A program made the translations under genes and the position numbers. A stretch of DNA of 64,000 bases from assembly GCF_009735625.1 (NCBI RefSeq), contig NZ_CP046244.1, forward strand, positions 1,302,001 through 1,366,000, given 5' to 3'. The DNA is from Moorella glycerini. GTDB lineage: Bacteria > Bacillota > DSM-521 > Neomoorellales > Neomoorellaceae. Positions 41,876 to 50,467 of this stretch are shown here, in pieces; the stretch's first letter is position 1, and the number at the start of each line of letters is the position of its first letter. The notes under the pieces are model-generated. The model ran no database searches, had not been told where the DNA came from, and saw nothing but the letters and a program-made list of their open reading frames with translations.

Positions 41876-42181
41876 TTGAGCATTGTTTTTAAGGCCATTA
41901 CCACGGAAAACGGCAAAGGTATCTTTCACCTTTTCCCCGCCCTGTGTAAGGGATGCGGTTTATGTATTGAAAAATGCCCTGTAGACACCATCGGCTGGGC
42001 TAAACAACTGGGGGCCTTCGGCACCCCGGTGGTAGAGCCGGGTCACGGGAAACCCTGCATTGCCTGTAAAAAATGCCAGCTGGTCTGCCCCGATGCCGCC
42101 ATCTGGATCGAAAGGCGCGACGGCAAGGGCCGGGATACTAGCCTGACGGCTGCCCCGGAAAAGCATATCAAGCATAAGTAA
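41876..42181 (+). CDS. 2-oxoacid oxidoreductase ferredoxin-type subunit (delta)
   Basis: A 101-residue protein with two 4Fe-4S motifs: CKGCGLCIEKCPVDT and CIACKKCQLVCPDAA. It likely passes electrons from the thiamine subunit to free ferredoxin. TTG 41876 follows AAGGAGCG at good spacing. It is separated from gamma by 103 bases holding no promoter I can see. Confidence 0.88.
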   Translation: MSIVFKAITTENGKGIFHLFPALCKGCGLCIEKCPVDTIGWAKQLGAFGTPVVEPGHGKPCIACKKCQLVCPDAAIWIERRDGKGRDTSLTAAPEKHIKHK

Positions 42182-42744
42182 AAACCAGGCAATACCTACC
42201 CTTTGTTGCTACCGCCCGGCGCGTTGCTGGAGGCGGTTTATTGTTGTCCTGACCATGGCATAGATAACTTGCCGCGGAGTGCTACGGGCAATAAATTCCA
42301 GCAAAGGGCCTACTTTAGTAAACATCGCCCCTCACGAACGATTTAATTTTCGCGGCTTCCTTAGGATTGTTACTGTAGATATTCACGCTACTGACGGCAG
42401 GTTATAAGTTGATGCAGCAGCCAACCTAGCGCTCTGTTGGGCGTCCGACCGACCAGCTGGCTGGCCTGGTATCAGCCGGAAGCTCCCCGGGAGTTGTTGA
42501 AGGGTCTGTTGCCAAAATGGAAGGTACTTGTAATTGGGAGGTCGAATTATAAGGATGGATAATGGGGCCTTGCTAGAACTAAATCCAAAACTGGCCAGGG
42601 GAATGAACTTGTGAATAATAGGTTTATGGCTTTATTTAGATGGTTTGGGACGCGTACGGGCAGGCGAAACGAGACGATAAAACGAAACGAACAAAATTAG
42701 ATTTCAATTAGATTTCAACATTAGATTGGATTGGAGGTATGGCT
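42182..42744. other. Gene-poor gap of 560 bases
   Basis: No convincing gene. On the minus strand, 42209-42325 encodes a 38-residue ORF (MFTKVGPLLEFIARSTPRQV...) with GAGGGGCG before its ATG, preceded by another short open stretch; it may be a decayed gene. The last 150 bases are AT-rich with short repeats (GATTTCAATTAGATTTCAA) and end at the ribosome-binding site of the isochorismatase-like gene. No clear terminator or promoter was found. Confidence 0.4.
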
Positions 42745-43374
42745 ATGGGTAAAACTGCTTTGTTAATTATTGACATGCAAAATGATTTCTGTTTGCCAGG
42801 AGCACCTTTTGAGGTAAGTGGGGCTTTGAAAGTGGCAGCCAAGATTAAAGAGGCTTTGGAGGCCTGTCGTAAAAATGGTCTACCTATAGTCCATGTTATC
42901 CGTCACTACCGGCCTGATGGCAGCGATGTAGAAATTACCAGGTATGAGGCCTTTTTAAATGCAGGTGGAGCATTAATTCCAGGCAGTAAAGGGGCAAAAA
43001 TTATTGAGGAATTGAAGCCCATAGAGGGCGAATACCTGATTGTCAAACAGCGGTGGAGCGCTTTCTTCCAAACTGAACTGGATATATTATTAAAGCGCTT
43101 GGGTGTAGACCAAGTGGTCATAACCGGCGTTCAAACTCCAAATTGTATAAGAGGAACTGTTTGGGATGCCAATTCCCTAGATTATGAAGTTATTGTTCTA
43201 ACTGATGGAACCGGGGCTAAAACACCTGAAGTGCACGAAGCCAACCTTTTCGATATGAAAAACATTGGAGTAAAGTTAATGACCACGGAAGAATTTATTA
43301 AAAGTTTGCCTGCTCCCCCAAAGGAAAACTTGATAGCTAAAATACGAGGCGATATCGAAAAGAAAAAAGAATAA
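42745..43374 (+). CDS. Isochorismatase-family cysteine hydrolase
   Basis: A 209-residue hydrolase of the nicotinamidase/isochorismatase fold. The catalytic triad is visible: Asp in LLIIDMQNDF, Lys in VKQRWSAFFQT and Cys in TGVQTPNCIRGTVWDA, with a likely cis-peptide before it. Members hydrolyse amides such as nicotinamide or N-carbamoyl compounds. ATG 42745 has GGAGG seven bases before it; ATG 42739 is too close. Codon use is AT-richer than in the core genes around it, suggesting a separate history. It stands alone. Confidence 0.88.
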   Translation: MGKTALLIIDMQNDFCLPGAPFEVSGALKVAAKIKEALEACRKNGLPIVHVIRHYRPDGSDVEITRYEAFLNAGGALIPGSKGAKIIEELKPIEGEYLIVKQRWSAFFQTELDILLKRLGVDQVVITGVQTPNCIRGTVWDANSLDYEVIVLTDGTGAKTPEVHEANLFDMKNIGVKLMTTEEFIKSLPAPPKENLIAKIRGDIEKKKE

Positions 43375-43745
43375 GTAAAACACTCCCTTGCAGACAAAGA
43401 AGGTATTCACGGCAGGGCTTTTTGACCAGGTCAGGTGGTCGTGCCGCATATCCTTGGGGATTAGGCGAGTGGACCCGGTAGCCAGCCTTATTAGATAATA
43501 TAGCAGGTGTTTTGACAGTAAAAGGGGTTAAGCTATACTTAATTGTGAAAATAGACACAAAAGCGGAGTGGAAGTGGAGGAAAAGCGGAAAAGATACGGG
43601 GAATTAAGGGTTAAGTATAATTTAAATAGGGGGAAAAGCAGTCATACTAACTTTATTGTCTTTATTGATATTATGTAGCCTGATCGTGTAAAATTAGTGT
43701 ATCATAACTTCCGGGGGGTTTAAAGGTGCGTTTTGTGACCGTCCG
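43375..43745. other. AT-rich intergenic stretch with one promoter
   Basis: The first part has a weak hairpin (CCCTTGC with GCAGGG, T-run to about 43423) that may end the previous gene. A promoter with TTGACA (43512-43517), a 16-base spacer and TATACT (43534-43539) follows. It points to a 20-codon ORF (GTG 43546, MKIDTKAEWKW...) with no other support. The rest holds nothing I can identify. Confidence 0.4.
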
Positions 43746-43931
43746 GTGGCCGTACTTTCCAACATAGAAGAAAAATATCTGGAAGAGTACTTGCAAAACC
43801 TGCGCCGCCTCCGGGCAGTACTGGCTGTAAAAAATATGCAAGCAAGAGCCCGGGAAAAAGGATTGGATAAAATTAAGGACGCAGAAATTGAAGCTGAAAT
43901 TAAAGCCGTTAGACGGAGCCGCGGCCAATGA
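43746..43931 (+). pseudogene. Remnant of an antitoxin gene, with a broken toxin start behind it
   Basis: A 61-residue ORF (EEKYLEEYLQNLRRLRAVLA, then EAEIKAVRRSRGQ) that looks like the C-terminal half of a PIN-toxin antitoxin. Its TGA overlaps an ATG at 43928, the usual antitoxin-toxin junction. The next frame, MKIIILRNLSPFGEISNLNN, stops after 22 codons, so the toxin has been lost. The GTG start has no clear ribosome-binding site. The assignment rests on architecture and residue style only. Confidence 0.4.
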
Positions 43932-44240
43932 AAATTATCATCCTTCGGAATTTATCTCCCTTTGGTGAAATATCAAACCTGAATAATGCAGTTTAGCCTG
44001 GAGGGTTTTACGAGGAGAAAAGCAAAGTTCTAGGACGGGGACGGACCGCTCTCCGGTCGGAAAGACATAGTCTGAAGGAAGATAACAGCCTGGAGAAGAG
44101 CATATGGTCTGATAGCCTGATGGTTGCTCCGGAAAAGCATTGACAGGGATGGCGGTATGAGGATATATTAAATATAGAGGGAAAATTTATAACCACCTTC
44201 TGCCTGCCGGGATAGGGAAATATGGGAGGTGAGATGTTTT
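43932..44240. other. Intergenic stretch with promoter of the formyltransferase-like gene
   Basis: Several small inverted repeats (GACCG/CGGTC at 44044-44058, GAGC/GCTC around 44098-44129) suggest folding but match no RNA family I know. A promoter with TTGACA (44140-44145), an 18-base spacer and TATATT (44164-44169) lies 70 bases before the gene at 44241. No ORF is supported. Confidence 0.45.
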
Positions 44241-45164
44241 TTGCGTATTATCTTTATTGGCCAGGCGCCCTTTGGTAAAGATTGCCTGCAAGCCCTCCTT
44301 GACCAGGGGGAAGATATTGCAGGCGTCCTCACCGTCCCGGACCGGCCGGGGCAAAAGGGGCCCAATCCGGTTAAAGAACTGGCCCTGGAGCGCGGTTTAC
44401 CCCTCTTGCAGCCGGCGCGTTTGAAGGAACCGGAAGCCTTGACGTGGGTTAAAAACCTCCGGCCCGACCTGCTGGTGCTGGCCTTCGTAACCGATATTGT
44501 CCCCCGGACCATGATTGACCTGGCTACCTGCGGTGGCATTAATTATCACCCTTCATTACTACCTAAATACCGCGGCGGCAGTGCCATGAACTGGGCCATT
44601 ATCAACGGCGAAACGGAAACGGGCGTTACCATCCATCAGATTGATGCCGGTATTGATACGGGTCCCATTATTCTGCAGCAGAAAGTGGCCATCGACCCTG
44701 ATGATACGGTAAAGTCATTATACTTTGAGAAACTCTACCCCCTGGGCGTGCAAATGGTAGCCGAGGCCGTCCGTTTAATCCGGGAGGGGAAGGCCAATCC
44801 GGTGCCCCAGGATGAAAGGCAAGCTTCTTTCCAGCCGGTAATTAAAGAAGCAGATGTGAGAATTGACTGGCGGCAAAATGCCCAAAAGATTTACAACCTT
44901 ATCCGCGGTTCCAACCCCAACCCGGGGGCCTGGACTACCTTCCGGGGGGAAAAGCTAAAGATATGGGAAGCCACGTCCTGCCGGGGTCAGGGCGATCCGG
45001 GCACAATAATCGAAATCGCAGGAGAGGAAGGCTTTGTTATCGCTACAGGGGAGGGGGCCATTCTGGCCCGGCGGGTGCAGCACGGCAGCTCCCCTGACAA
45101 GATGCCCGCTACCCAGTTTGTAACTGCCGCCGCTATCCAGCCAGGTGAACAGGTGGGCATTTAA
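44241..45164 (+). CDS. Formyltransferase-family protein (Fmt-like)
   Basis: A 307-residue two-domain protein of the methionyl-tRNA formyltransferase fold. RIIFIGQAPFGKDCLQALLD begins it; the folate-dependent active site is GGINYHPSLLPKYRGGSAMNW and HQIDAGIDTGPI, with catalytic Asn, His and Asp in place. The C-terminal OB-like domain (PNPGAWTTFRGEKLKIWEA) also occurs in Fmt. TTG 44241 follows GGGAGGTG. It is not next to def or priA, where fmt usually lies, so it may formylate another amine, for instance a nucleotide-sugar or a small metabolite. Its own promoter is at 44140. Confidence 0.82.
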   Translation: MRIIFIGQAPFGKDCLQALLDQGEDIAGVLTVPDRPGQKGPNPVKELALERGLPLLQPARLKEPEALTWVKNLRPDLLVLAFVTDIVPRTMIDLATCGGINYHPSLLPKYRGGSAMNWAIINGETETGVTIHQIDAGIDTGPIILQQKVAIDPDDTVKSLYFEKLYPLGVQMVAEAVRLIREGKANPVPQDERQASFQPVIKEADVRIDWRQNAQKIYNLIRGSNPNPGAWTTFRGEKLKIWEATSCRGQGDPGTIIEIAGEEGFVIATGEGAILARRVQHGSSPDKMPATQFVTAAAIQPGEQVGI

Positions 45165-45475
45165 CAATATTTCCTGTCTGCTGGTTAGACCATAAGACAG
45201 GAAGCTAATGAATGAAAATGGGAGAAAAGGCTTTATCCAGGGGCTTTTCTTGCCTGCCTGAAGGGCATTATAAGCCAGACAATTCTTGACACCTGTCCAA
45301 AGTTACTGCTAGATTTAAATTAATGAATATTATACCTTTGTTATATTAATAACAAAATAGACGGGGGCTGGTACTGGCGAAAATATACTTTTTACCCTGG
45401 TCGCACCGCTGGAGAGTGGTGTTTAGATAGAGATCTGGCCCTGATTTTTAATGGAGAAGGGAGAGGGGTTTAATA
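45165..45475 (+). promoter_or_regulatory. Regulatory gap of the glycolate/lactate dehydrogenase operon
   Basis: A hairpin (TTCCTGTCT with AGACAGGAA, about 45171-45206) follows the formyltransferase gene but lacks a T-run. TTGACA (45286-45291), an 18-base spacer and TAGATT (45310-45315) form a promoter whose -35 lies in the near-palindrome TTGACACCTGTCCAA. A perfect inverted repeat TTTGTTAT-ATTA-ATAACAAA at 45337-45356 sits downstream of it, well placed for a repressor. No regulator gene is adjacent. Confidence 0.5.
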
Positions 45476-46870
45476 ATGGTCGATCAATCAACCCTTAACG
45501 AACTGGTGAGAATTGTCGGCAAAGAGAATGTACTTACCTCTAAAGTATCTTTGAATACCTATATGTATGATGCTTCCCTCGTTTACGGCCAGCCCGAAGT
45601 CATTGTCTATGTACAAAATGCCCGGCAGATAGCTGCTATTTTGAAACTGGCCAGCAGTAAAAAGATCCCGGTAACCCCCCGGGGGGGCGGTACATGCTTG
45701 AGCGGCGGTGCCGTACCGCAGCGCGGCGGGATAGTCATTGTCATGACCAGGATGAACCGTATCCTGGAGATTGATCCTGAAAACCGCGTGGCGGTGGTGG
45801 AACCGGGTGTTACCAATATGGAACTGCAAAAGGCCGTCGCTCCTTATGGTCTAGTTTACATGCCCGACCCGGCCAGCCAGAAGGTATCGACAATGGGAGG
45901 CAACCTGGGGGAGAACTCGGGCGGCATGCGCGGGATTAAATATGGCCTTACCAAGGACCATATTATCGGGATGGAGCTGGTTTTATCCAGCGGTGAAATT
46001 GTGCAAATCGGAGGCAAACTGGAACCGATAGCCCAGGAATTAAACCTCAATGCCCTCCTGATCGGTTCGGAAGGCAACCTGGGCATTGCTACCAAGATCA
46101 TTTGCAAGTTGACACCTGCACCCAGGGCCAACCGTACCATGCTGGCCTCTTATAAAACTCTCGAAGATGCAGGCACGACGGTTTCCGCCATCATTGCCCA
46201 CGGCATTATCCCCTGTACCCTGGAACTGATGGACAACAAGATCATCAATGCCGTTGAAGACTGGCTGCATATCGGTTTACCTGTAGACGCGGGAGCTATA
46301 CTCTTGATTGAGGTTGACGGCTGGGATGCCGGCCTGGACCGCCAGGCGCAGCAGATAATGCATATCTGCCGGGAGAACGGCGCTACCGATGTGAAGCTGG
46401 CCCAGAATGCCCGGGAACGGGATAACCTGTGGACGGCGCGGCGCATGGCCATTGGCGCCATTGGCCGCCTGGCCCCCAATTACGATATGGAAGATGCCAC
46501 CGTACCCCGCACCAAATTACCGGAAATCCTCAAGGAAGTTAACCGCTTGAGCCAGGAATTTAACGTCCCCATTGGCATGCTGGCCCATGCCGGCGACGGC
46601 AACCTGCATCCCCTGGTTCTTTTCGATGAGCGTAATAAAGAAGAAATGGAGCGGGTGGAAAAAGTCAGGGCCGCCCTTTTCCGCAAGGCCCTGGACCTGG
46701 GTGGCACCCTGTCGGGTGAACACGGCATTGGCCTGGCCAAACTAGAATTTATGCGCTGGGCCTTCAACCCGGAGGAACTCCAGTTTTTACGCCGGGAACG
46801 CCTGGCCTTTGATCCCAGTGAGATATTGAACGCCGGTAAAACTGTACCCGATACTGATACGGCGGCCTGA
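45476..46870 (+). CDS. glcD: FAD-linked glycolate/lactate dehydrogenase subunit (GlcD type)
   Basis: A 464-residue flavoprotein of the vanillyl-alcohol-oxidase fold. The FAD pocket shows VTPRGGGTCLSGGAVP, VVEPGVTNMELQ, STMGGNLGENSGG and GSEGNLGIATKI. The C-terminal substrate domain has GDGNLHPLVLFD and GEHGIGLAKLEFM. It oxidises a 2-hydroxyacid such as glycolate or D-lactate, passing electrons to the next two proteins. It starts the three-gene operon. The natural substrate is not fixed by sequence. Confidence 0.92.
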   Translation: MVDQSTLNELVRIVGKENVLTSKVSLNTYMYDASLVYGQPEVIVYVQNARQIAAILKLASSKKIPVTPRGGGTCLSGGAVPQRGGIVIVMTRMNRILEIDPENRVAVVEPGVTNMELQKAVAPYGLVYMPDPASQKVSTMGGNLGENSGGMRGIKYGLTKDHIIGMELVLSSGEIVQIGGKLEPIAQELNLNALLIGSEGNLGIATKIICKLTPAPRANRTMLASYKTLEDAGTTVSAIIAHGIIPCTLELMDNKIINAVEDWLHIGLPVDAGAILLIEVDGWDAGLDRQAQQIMHICRENGATDVKLAQNARERDNLWTARRMAIGAIGRLAPNYDMEDATVPRTKLPEILKEVNRLSQEFNVPIGMLAHAGDGNLHPLVLFDERNKEEMERVEKVRAALFRKALDLGGTLSGEHGIGLAKLEFMRWAFNPEELQFLRRERLAFDPSEILNAGKTVPDTDTAA

Positions 46871-46883
46871 GGAGGACGGCAAT

Positions 46884-48242
46884 ATGCGGCAAGAAATCAT
46901 TCATAAGCTGGAGAAGATCGTTGGCAGTGGGAATTGCCAGGTAGAGGTAAACATCCGGCGCCAGCACGGTTTCAGCGAAGCAGCCCTGCCGGATGCTGTT
47001 GTCTACCCGGAGAACAGCCAGCAGGTAGCTGGGGTTCTCAAAATAGCCGGCGAGGAGGGTATACCTGTGGTACCCTGGGGAGCTGGTACCATGGCCTGGC
47101 GGGGTCTGTTACCGCTGGCAGGGGGACTGGCTGTTAACCTCACCCGGATGAATAAAATTATTGAATATGACTATGAGAACATGACGGCCTATGTGGAAGC
47201 AGGTATCTCTTTAAAGGACCTGCGGGAAACCTTGCAGTCCCATAACCTGTACTGGCCCGTCGAGCCGGTAGAACCGGATACCTGCACCGTTGGGGGGTGT
47301 ATAGCTGCCGGTGCGGCAGGACCCAGCAAGCTCGGTTATGGCGATGTTAAATTCCATATTTTAGGCCTGGAAGTTGTTTTACCTACCGGTAAAATTATCC
47401 ACACCGGCGGTAAAACGGTTAAAAACGTCCAGGATTATGATAACACCCGCTTTCTGGCCGGCTCCTGGGGAGCCCTGGGCATTATCACAAAGGCCATGTT
47501 GAAATTAAGGCCCGTGCCGGAAAAGGAAACGACGGTTTTCTTGCCCTTTAAAGAACTGGCGGCAGCCATAGCGGCGGCCCGCACCCTCAGGAATGATACC
47601 TTACCTGTGGCCCTGGAATGGCTGGACGGCGCCGCCACGGCGGTACTGGCCCGGGCCGGGTGGAAACCCATTGGTGCAGGCCCCGGCGTCCTGGTAAGCT
47701 ACAATGGTTTTAGCGAACAGGTAGATACCCAGGTAGATTATGTTAAAAAACAATTTTCGGCAGCCGTTATCCTGGAAGGAGAAGCGGCCGCGGTCGCCTG
47801 GCAGGCCCGCCGGCAGCTCTTCCCGGTCTTTGCCAGCCAGAAAGGTGCCATCCTGGCCAGCGTGGCCGTACCTTTTACCGCCATGGAAGAATTTTTAACC
47901 CGGGCCCGCTCCGAACTGGACCAGAGCTGCAAAGAGGCAGCCCTGGCAGCTCATTTCGGCAACGGGCATATCCATATCCTCCTGGAGGCGGCTCCCGGCG
48001 CCTATGCCGGCGTCCAGGAAACTGTTAATCGCCTTGCCTCCCTGGCCGGTAACCTGGGCGGGCTCCTGATTGTAGATAATATCAATGACCTGACTTTAAC
48101 GCGGCGCTGGGTTGAGGCGCGGGGGAAAGCTGTGCTGGAACTCCTGGCCCGGCTTAAGGCTGCCTTCGACCCGCAGCGGATTATGGCCCCCAACAGCAAG
48201 GTCCTGGCGTATGTTATTGATACTACCAGGCTGGCATCCTGA
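46884..48242 (+). CDS. Second FAD-binding 2-hydroxyacid dehydrogenase subunit
   Basis: A 452-residue FAD-linked oxidase paralogous to GlcD: VVPWGAGTMAWRGLLPLAGG, YVEAGISLKDLRETL, TVGGCIAAGAAGPSKLGYGD and GSWGALGIITKAML. In Escherichia coli the partner GlcE is only about 350 residues; this one keeps a full C-terminal domain (HFGNGHIHILLEA). So the complex may have two complete flavin subunits. It follows GlcD after 13 bases with GGAGG before the start. Confidence 0.88.
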   Translation: MRQEIIHKLEKIVGSGNCQVEVNIRRQHGFSEAALPDAVVYPENSQQVAGVLKIAGEEGIPVVPWGAGTMAWRGLLPLAGGLAVNLTRMNKIIEYDYENMTAYVEAGISLKDLRETLQSHNLYWPVEPVEPDTCTVGGCIAAGAAGPSKLGYGDVKFHILGLEVVLPTGKIIHTGGKTVKNVQDYDNTRFLAGSWGALGIITKAMLKLRPVPEKETTVFLPFKELAAAIAAARTLRNDTLPVALEWLDGAATAVLARAGWKPIGAGPGVLVSYNGFSEQVDTQVDYVKKQFSAAVILEGEAAAVAWQARRQLFPVFASQKGAILASVAVPFTAMEEFLTRARSELDQSCKEAALAAHFGNGHIHILLEAAPGAYAGVQETVNRLASLAGNLGGLLIVDNINDLTLTRRWVEARGKAVLELLARLKAAFDPQRIMAPNSKVLAYVIDTTRLAS

Positions 48243-48260
48243 GACGAGGAGGAACAGGTC

Positions 48261-49556
48261 ATGGTCAAGACTTTTCGTCAATTTGAAGAGGATATCGTAC
48301 GTTGTAACCGGTGCGGCTTTTGTGAGGAGGTATGTCCTACCTACAAGGCAACGGGTGAAGAGTTTTCCCTGGCCCGGGGACGCAACCGGTTGATGCGCCA
48401 GTCCATGGAAGGCCACTTTGATTTAACCAAAGAGCCGGAGATAAACCACCATATTTACTCCTGCCTTCTTTGTGGCGCCTGCGTCGTCACCTGCCCCTCC
48501 TCCGTCATTACCGATACCCTGGTTAAGGCTGCCCGGGCAGAAATTACCCGCGCCAACGGTAATCCCTTCCCTATCCGCATGGCCCTGCACGGCGTCCTGG
48601 CCAGGCAGCGGCGCCTGACCCTGGGGGCGAAAGCCTTGCGCTTTTACCAGCGCAGCGGCGCCAGATGGCTCGCCCGCCATACCGGCTTCCTGGGTTTGCT
48701 GGGGTCCCTGGGTAAGGCTGAAGGGCTGCTACCTGACATTCCGGCCCGGACCTTAAGGGAGCGCTTGCCGGAAATTTTAAAGAAGCCCCTGAAACCCCGG
48801 CATAAAGTGGCCTATTTTGCCGGTTGCATGATGAACAACTTCTTCCCCCAGGTCGCTGAGGCGAGCTTGCGGGTTTTCCAGGAAAACGACATTGAGGTCG
48901 TAGTGCCAACTTCCAACTGTTGCGGTATTCCTCACGAAGCTTACGGCGAGACGGAAATGCAGATCAAACTGGCGAAAGAAAACCTGGATTCCTTTAAACG
49001 CTTTAATGTGGAAGCGGTGGTCACGGACTGCGCCAGCTGTGCTCACGGCCTGCATTATTACGCTGAACTCCTGAAAGATGACCCGCAATACGGCCCCCTG
49101 GCGCAGCAGTTTGCCGCCAAAGTAAAGGAAGCTTCCCAGTACCTGGCGGAAGTGGGCTTTAAGAAGGAAATGGGGCCGGTCAACGCTACCGTAACCTACC
49201 ATGATCCCTGCCACGCCGTCCGGGGCCTGAAGGTCAAGGATGAGCCGCGCCAGATTTTAAAGAGCATCCCGGGAGTCAAATTTGTGGAGATGAACGAGTC
49301 CGACTGGTGCTGTGGCGGTGCCGGCTCCTATAACGTTACCCATTATGATTTATCGCAGAGAATCCTGGCCCGTAAGATGGCAAACTTTAAGAAAACGGGG
49401 GCCCAGTACCTGGCTACCTCCTGCCCGGCCTGCCTGATGCAGCTGGCCCATGGGCTGGACGTCCACCAGCTACCCGGCCGGGCCATCCACGTCATGCAAC
49501 TCCTGGACCAGGCCTACCAGAACCGGGCTGTAAAAAGCGGCGCCAAAGCGGTCTGA
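48261..49556 (+). CDS. glcF: Fe-S subunit of glycolate/lactate dehydrogenase (GlcF type)
   Basis: A 431-residue protein. Two 4Fe-4S motifs lie near the N-terminus, CNRCGFCEEVCPTYK and CLLCGACVVTCPSS. Two CCG domains follow: GCMMNNFFPQVAEASLRVFQ with SNCCGIPHEAYG, and YHDPCHAVRGLKVKDEPR with DWCCGGAGSYN. It accepts electrons from the flavin subunits and passes them to quinone or another carrier. It ends the operon. Confidence 0.93.
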   Translation: MVKTFRQFEEDIVRCNRCGFCEEVCPTYKATGEEFSLARGRNRLMRQSMEGHFDLTKEPEINHHIYSCLLCGACVVTCPSSVITDTLVKAARAEITRANGNPFPIRMALHGVLARQRRLTLGAKALRFYQRSGARWLARHTGFLGLLGSLGKAEGLLPDIPARTLRERLPEILKKPLKPRHKVAYFAGCMMNNFFPQVAEASLRVFQENDIEVVVPTSNCCGIPHEAYGETEMQIKLAKENLDSFKRFNVEAVVTDCASCAHGLHYYAELLKDDPQYGPLAQQFAAKVKEASQYLAEVGFKKEMGPVNATVTYHDPCHAVRGLKVKDEPRQILKSIPGVKFVEMNESDWCCGGAGSYNVTHYDLSQRILARKMANFKKTGAQYLATSCPACLMQLAHGLDVHQLPGRAIHVMQLLDQAYQNRAVKSGAKAV

Positions 49557-49639
49557 TGGTCACCCCCCTGAAGGGGGGCACAAAAATGCCATCATATAGC
49601 AACCTCGCGCTGAATAGGATCATCTCGGGGGGTGAGGAG

Positions 49640-50416
49640 ATGATCCTGTTATGGCGCTGGCGCCGGGCACCCAACATCCTTATCCCGGCGCTGCTTTTTT
49701 TCCTGGGGCTCTATCTGGGTGCCAGGCTGGCCGATTATCAACCACTGGCGGTTATGGCCGGCCGGGCCAGGAAATTATTACCCATATACAGCGTTTACAC
49801 GACAGATAAAAAGGTGGCCCTTTCCTTTGATGCCACCTGGGGAGCAGAGTATACACCTAAATTGCTGGCCACCTTAAAACAATATAATGTTAAAACGACC
49901 TTCTTTTTAACCAATATCTGGCTCAAGAAATACCCCGAAGTTGCCAAACAGATCGCCGCCGCCAGTCATGAAATCGGCCTGCACTCGGCCACCCATCCCC
50001 ATTTTACCGCCCTGAGCGAGGCGGAAATGGAAAAAGAGCTGCAGGAAAATAGCCAGATGGTGCGGGAAATAACTGGCTATAAGGCAGAACTCTTCCGGCC
50101 TCCCTTTGGTGACTATAACGATACGGTGATCCGTACCGCGGAGCGCCTGGGGTACCGGGTTATCCAGTGGGATGTGGATTCCCTGGACTGGCAGGAAAAT
50201 ATGACGGCCGATGCCATCTTAAACCGGGTGCTGAAAAACATAAAACCAGGCTCCATTGTTCTCTTTCACAATAACGGACGCTATACGGCCGATGTCCTGG
50301 CTCCTCTCCTGGAAAAGCTCAAGGCCGACGGCTACCAGGTCGTGCCGGTAGGGGAGCTGATCATCAAGGGGGATTACTATATTGACCACGCCGGCGTGCA
50401 GCATCCCGGCCGTTGA
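49640..50416 (+). CDS. Polysaccharide deacetylase (PdaB-like)
   Basis: A 258-residue protein with one N-terminal membrane anchor (NILIPALLFFLGLYLGARLA) and a NodB deacetylase domain outside the membrane. VALSFDATWGAEYTPKLL carries the catalytic/metal Asp region, where the usual DDG reads DAT; IGLHSATHPHF holds the zinc His pair; LFRPPFGDYND and DVDSLDW follow. The D-to-A style change at the second Asp is shared by PdaB-like spore proteins. ATG 49640 follows GGGGTGAGG; longer frames to 49556 lack support. Confidence 0.85.
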   Translation: MILLWRWRRAPNILIPALLFFLGLYLGARLADYQPLAVMAGRARKLLPIYSVYTTDKKVALSFDATWGAEYTPKLLATLKQYNVKTTFFLTNIWLKKYPEVAKQIAAASHEIGLHSATHPHFTALSEAEMEKELQENSQMVREITGYKAELFRPPFGDYNDTVIRTAERLGYRVIQWDVDSLDWQENMTADAILNRVLKNIKPGSIVLFHNNGRYTADVLAPLLEKLKADGYQVVPVGELIIKGDYYIDHAGVQHPGR

Positions 50417-50434
50417 TAGATCCGAAAAAATATT

Positions 50435-50461
50435 TTGCAGGCCGGGGATGTGTGTTACAAT
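50435..50461 (+). promoter_or_regulatory. Possible promoter giving a leaderless decarboxylase transcript
   Basis: TTGCAG at 50435-50440, a 15-base spacer and TACAAT at 50456-50461. The expected start point, about 7 bases on, coincides with the GTG at 50468. The short spacer lowers confidence. Confidence 0.4.
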
Positions 50462-50467
50462 AACATC

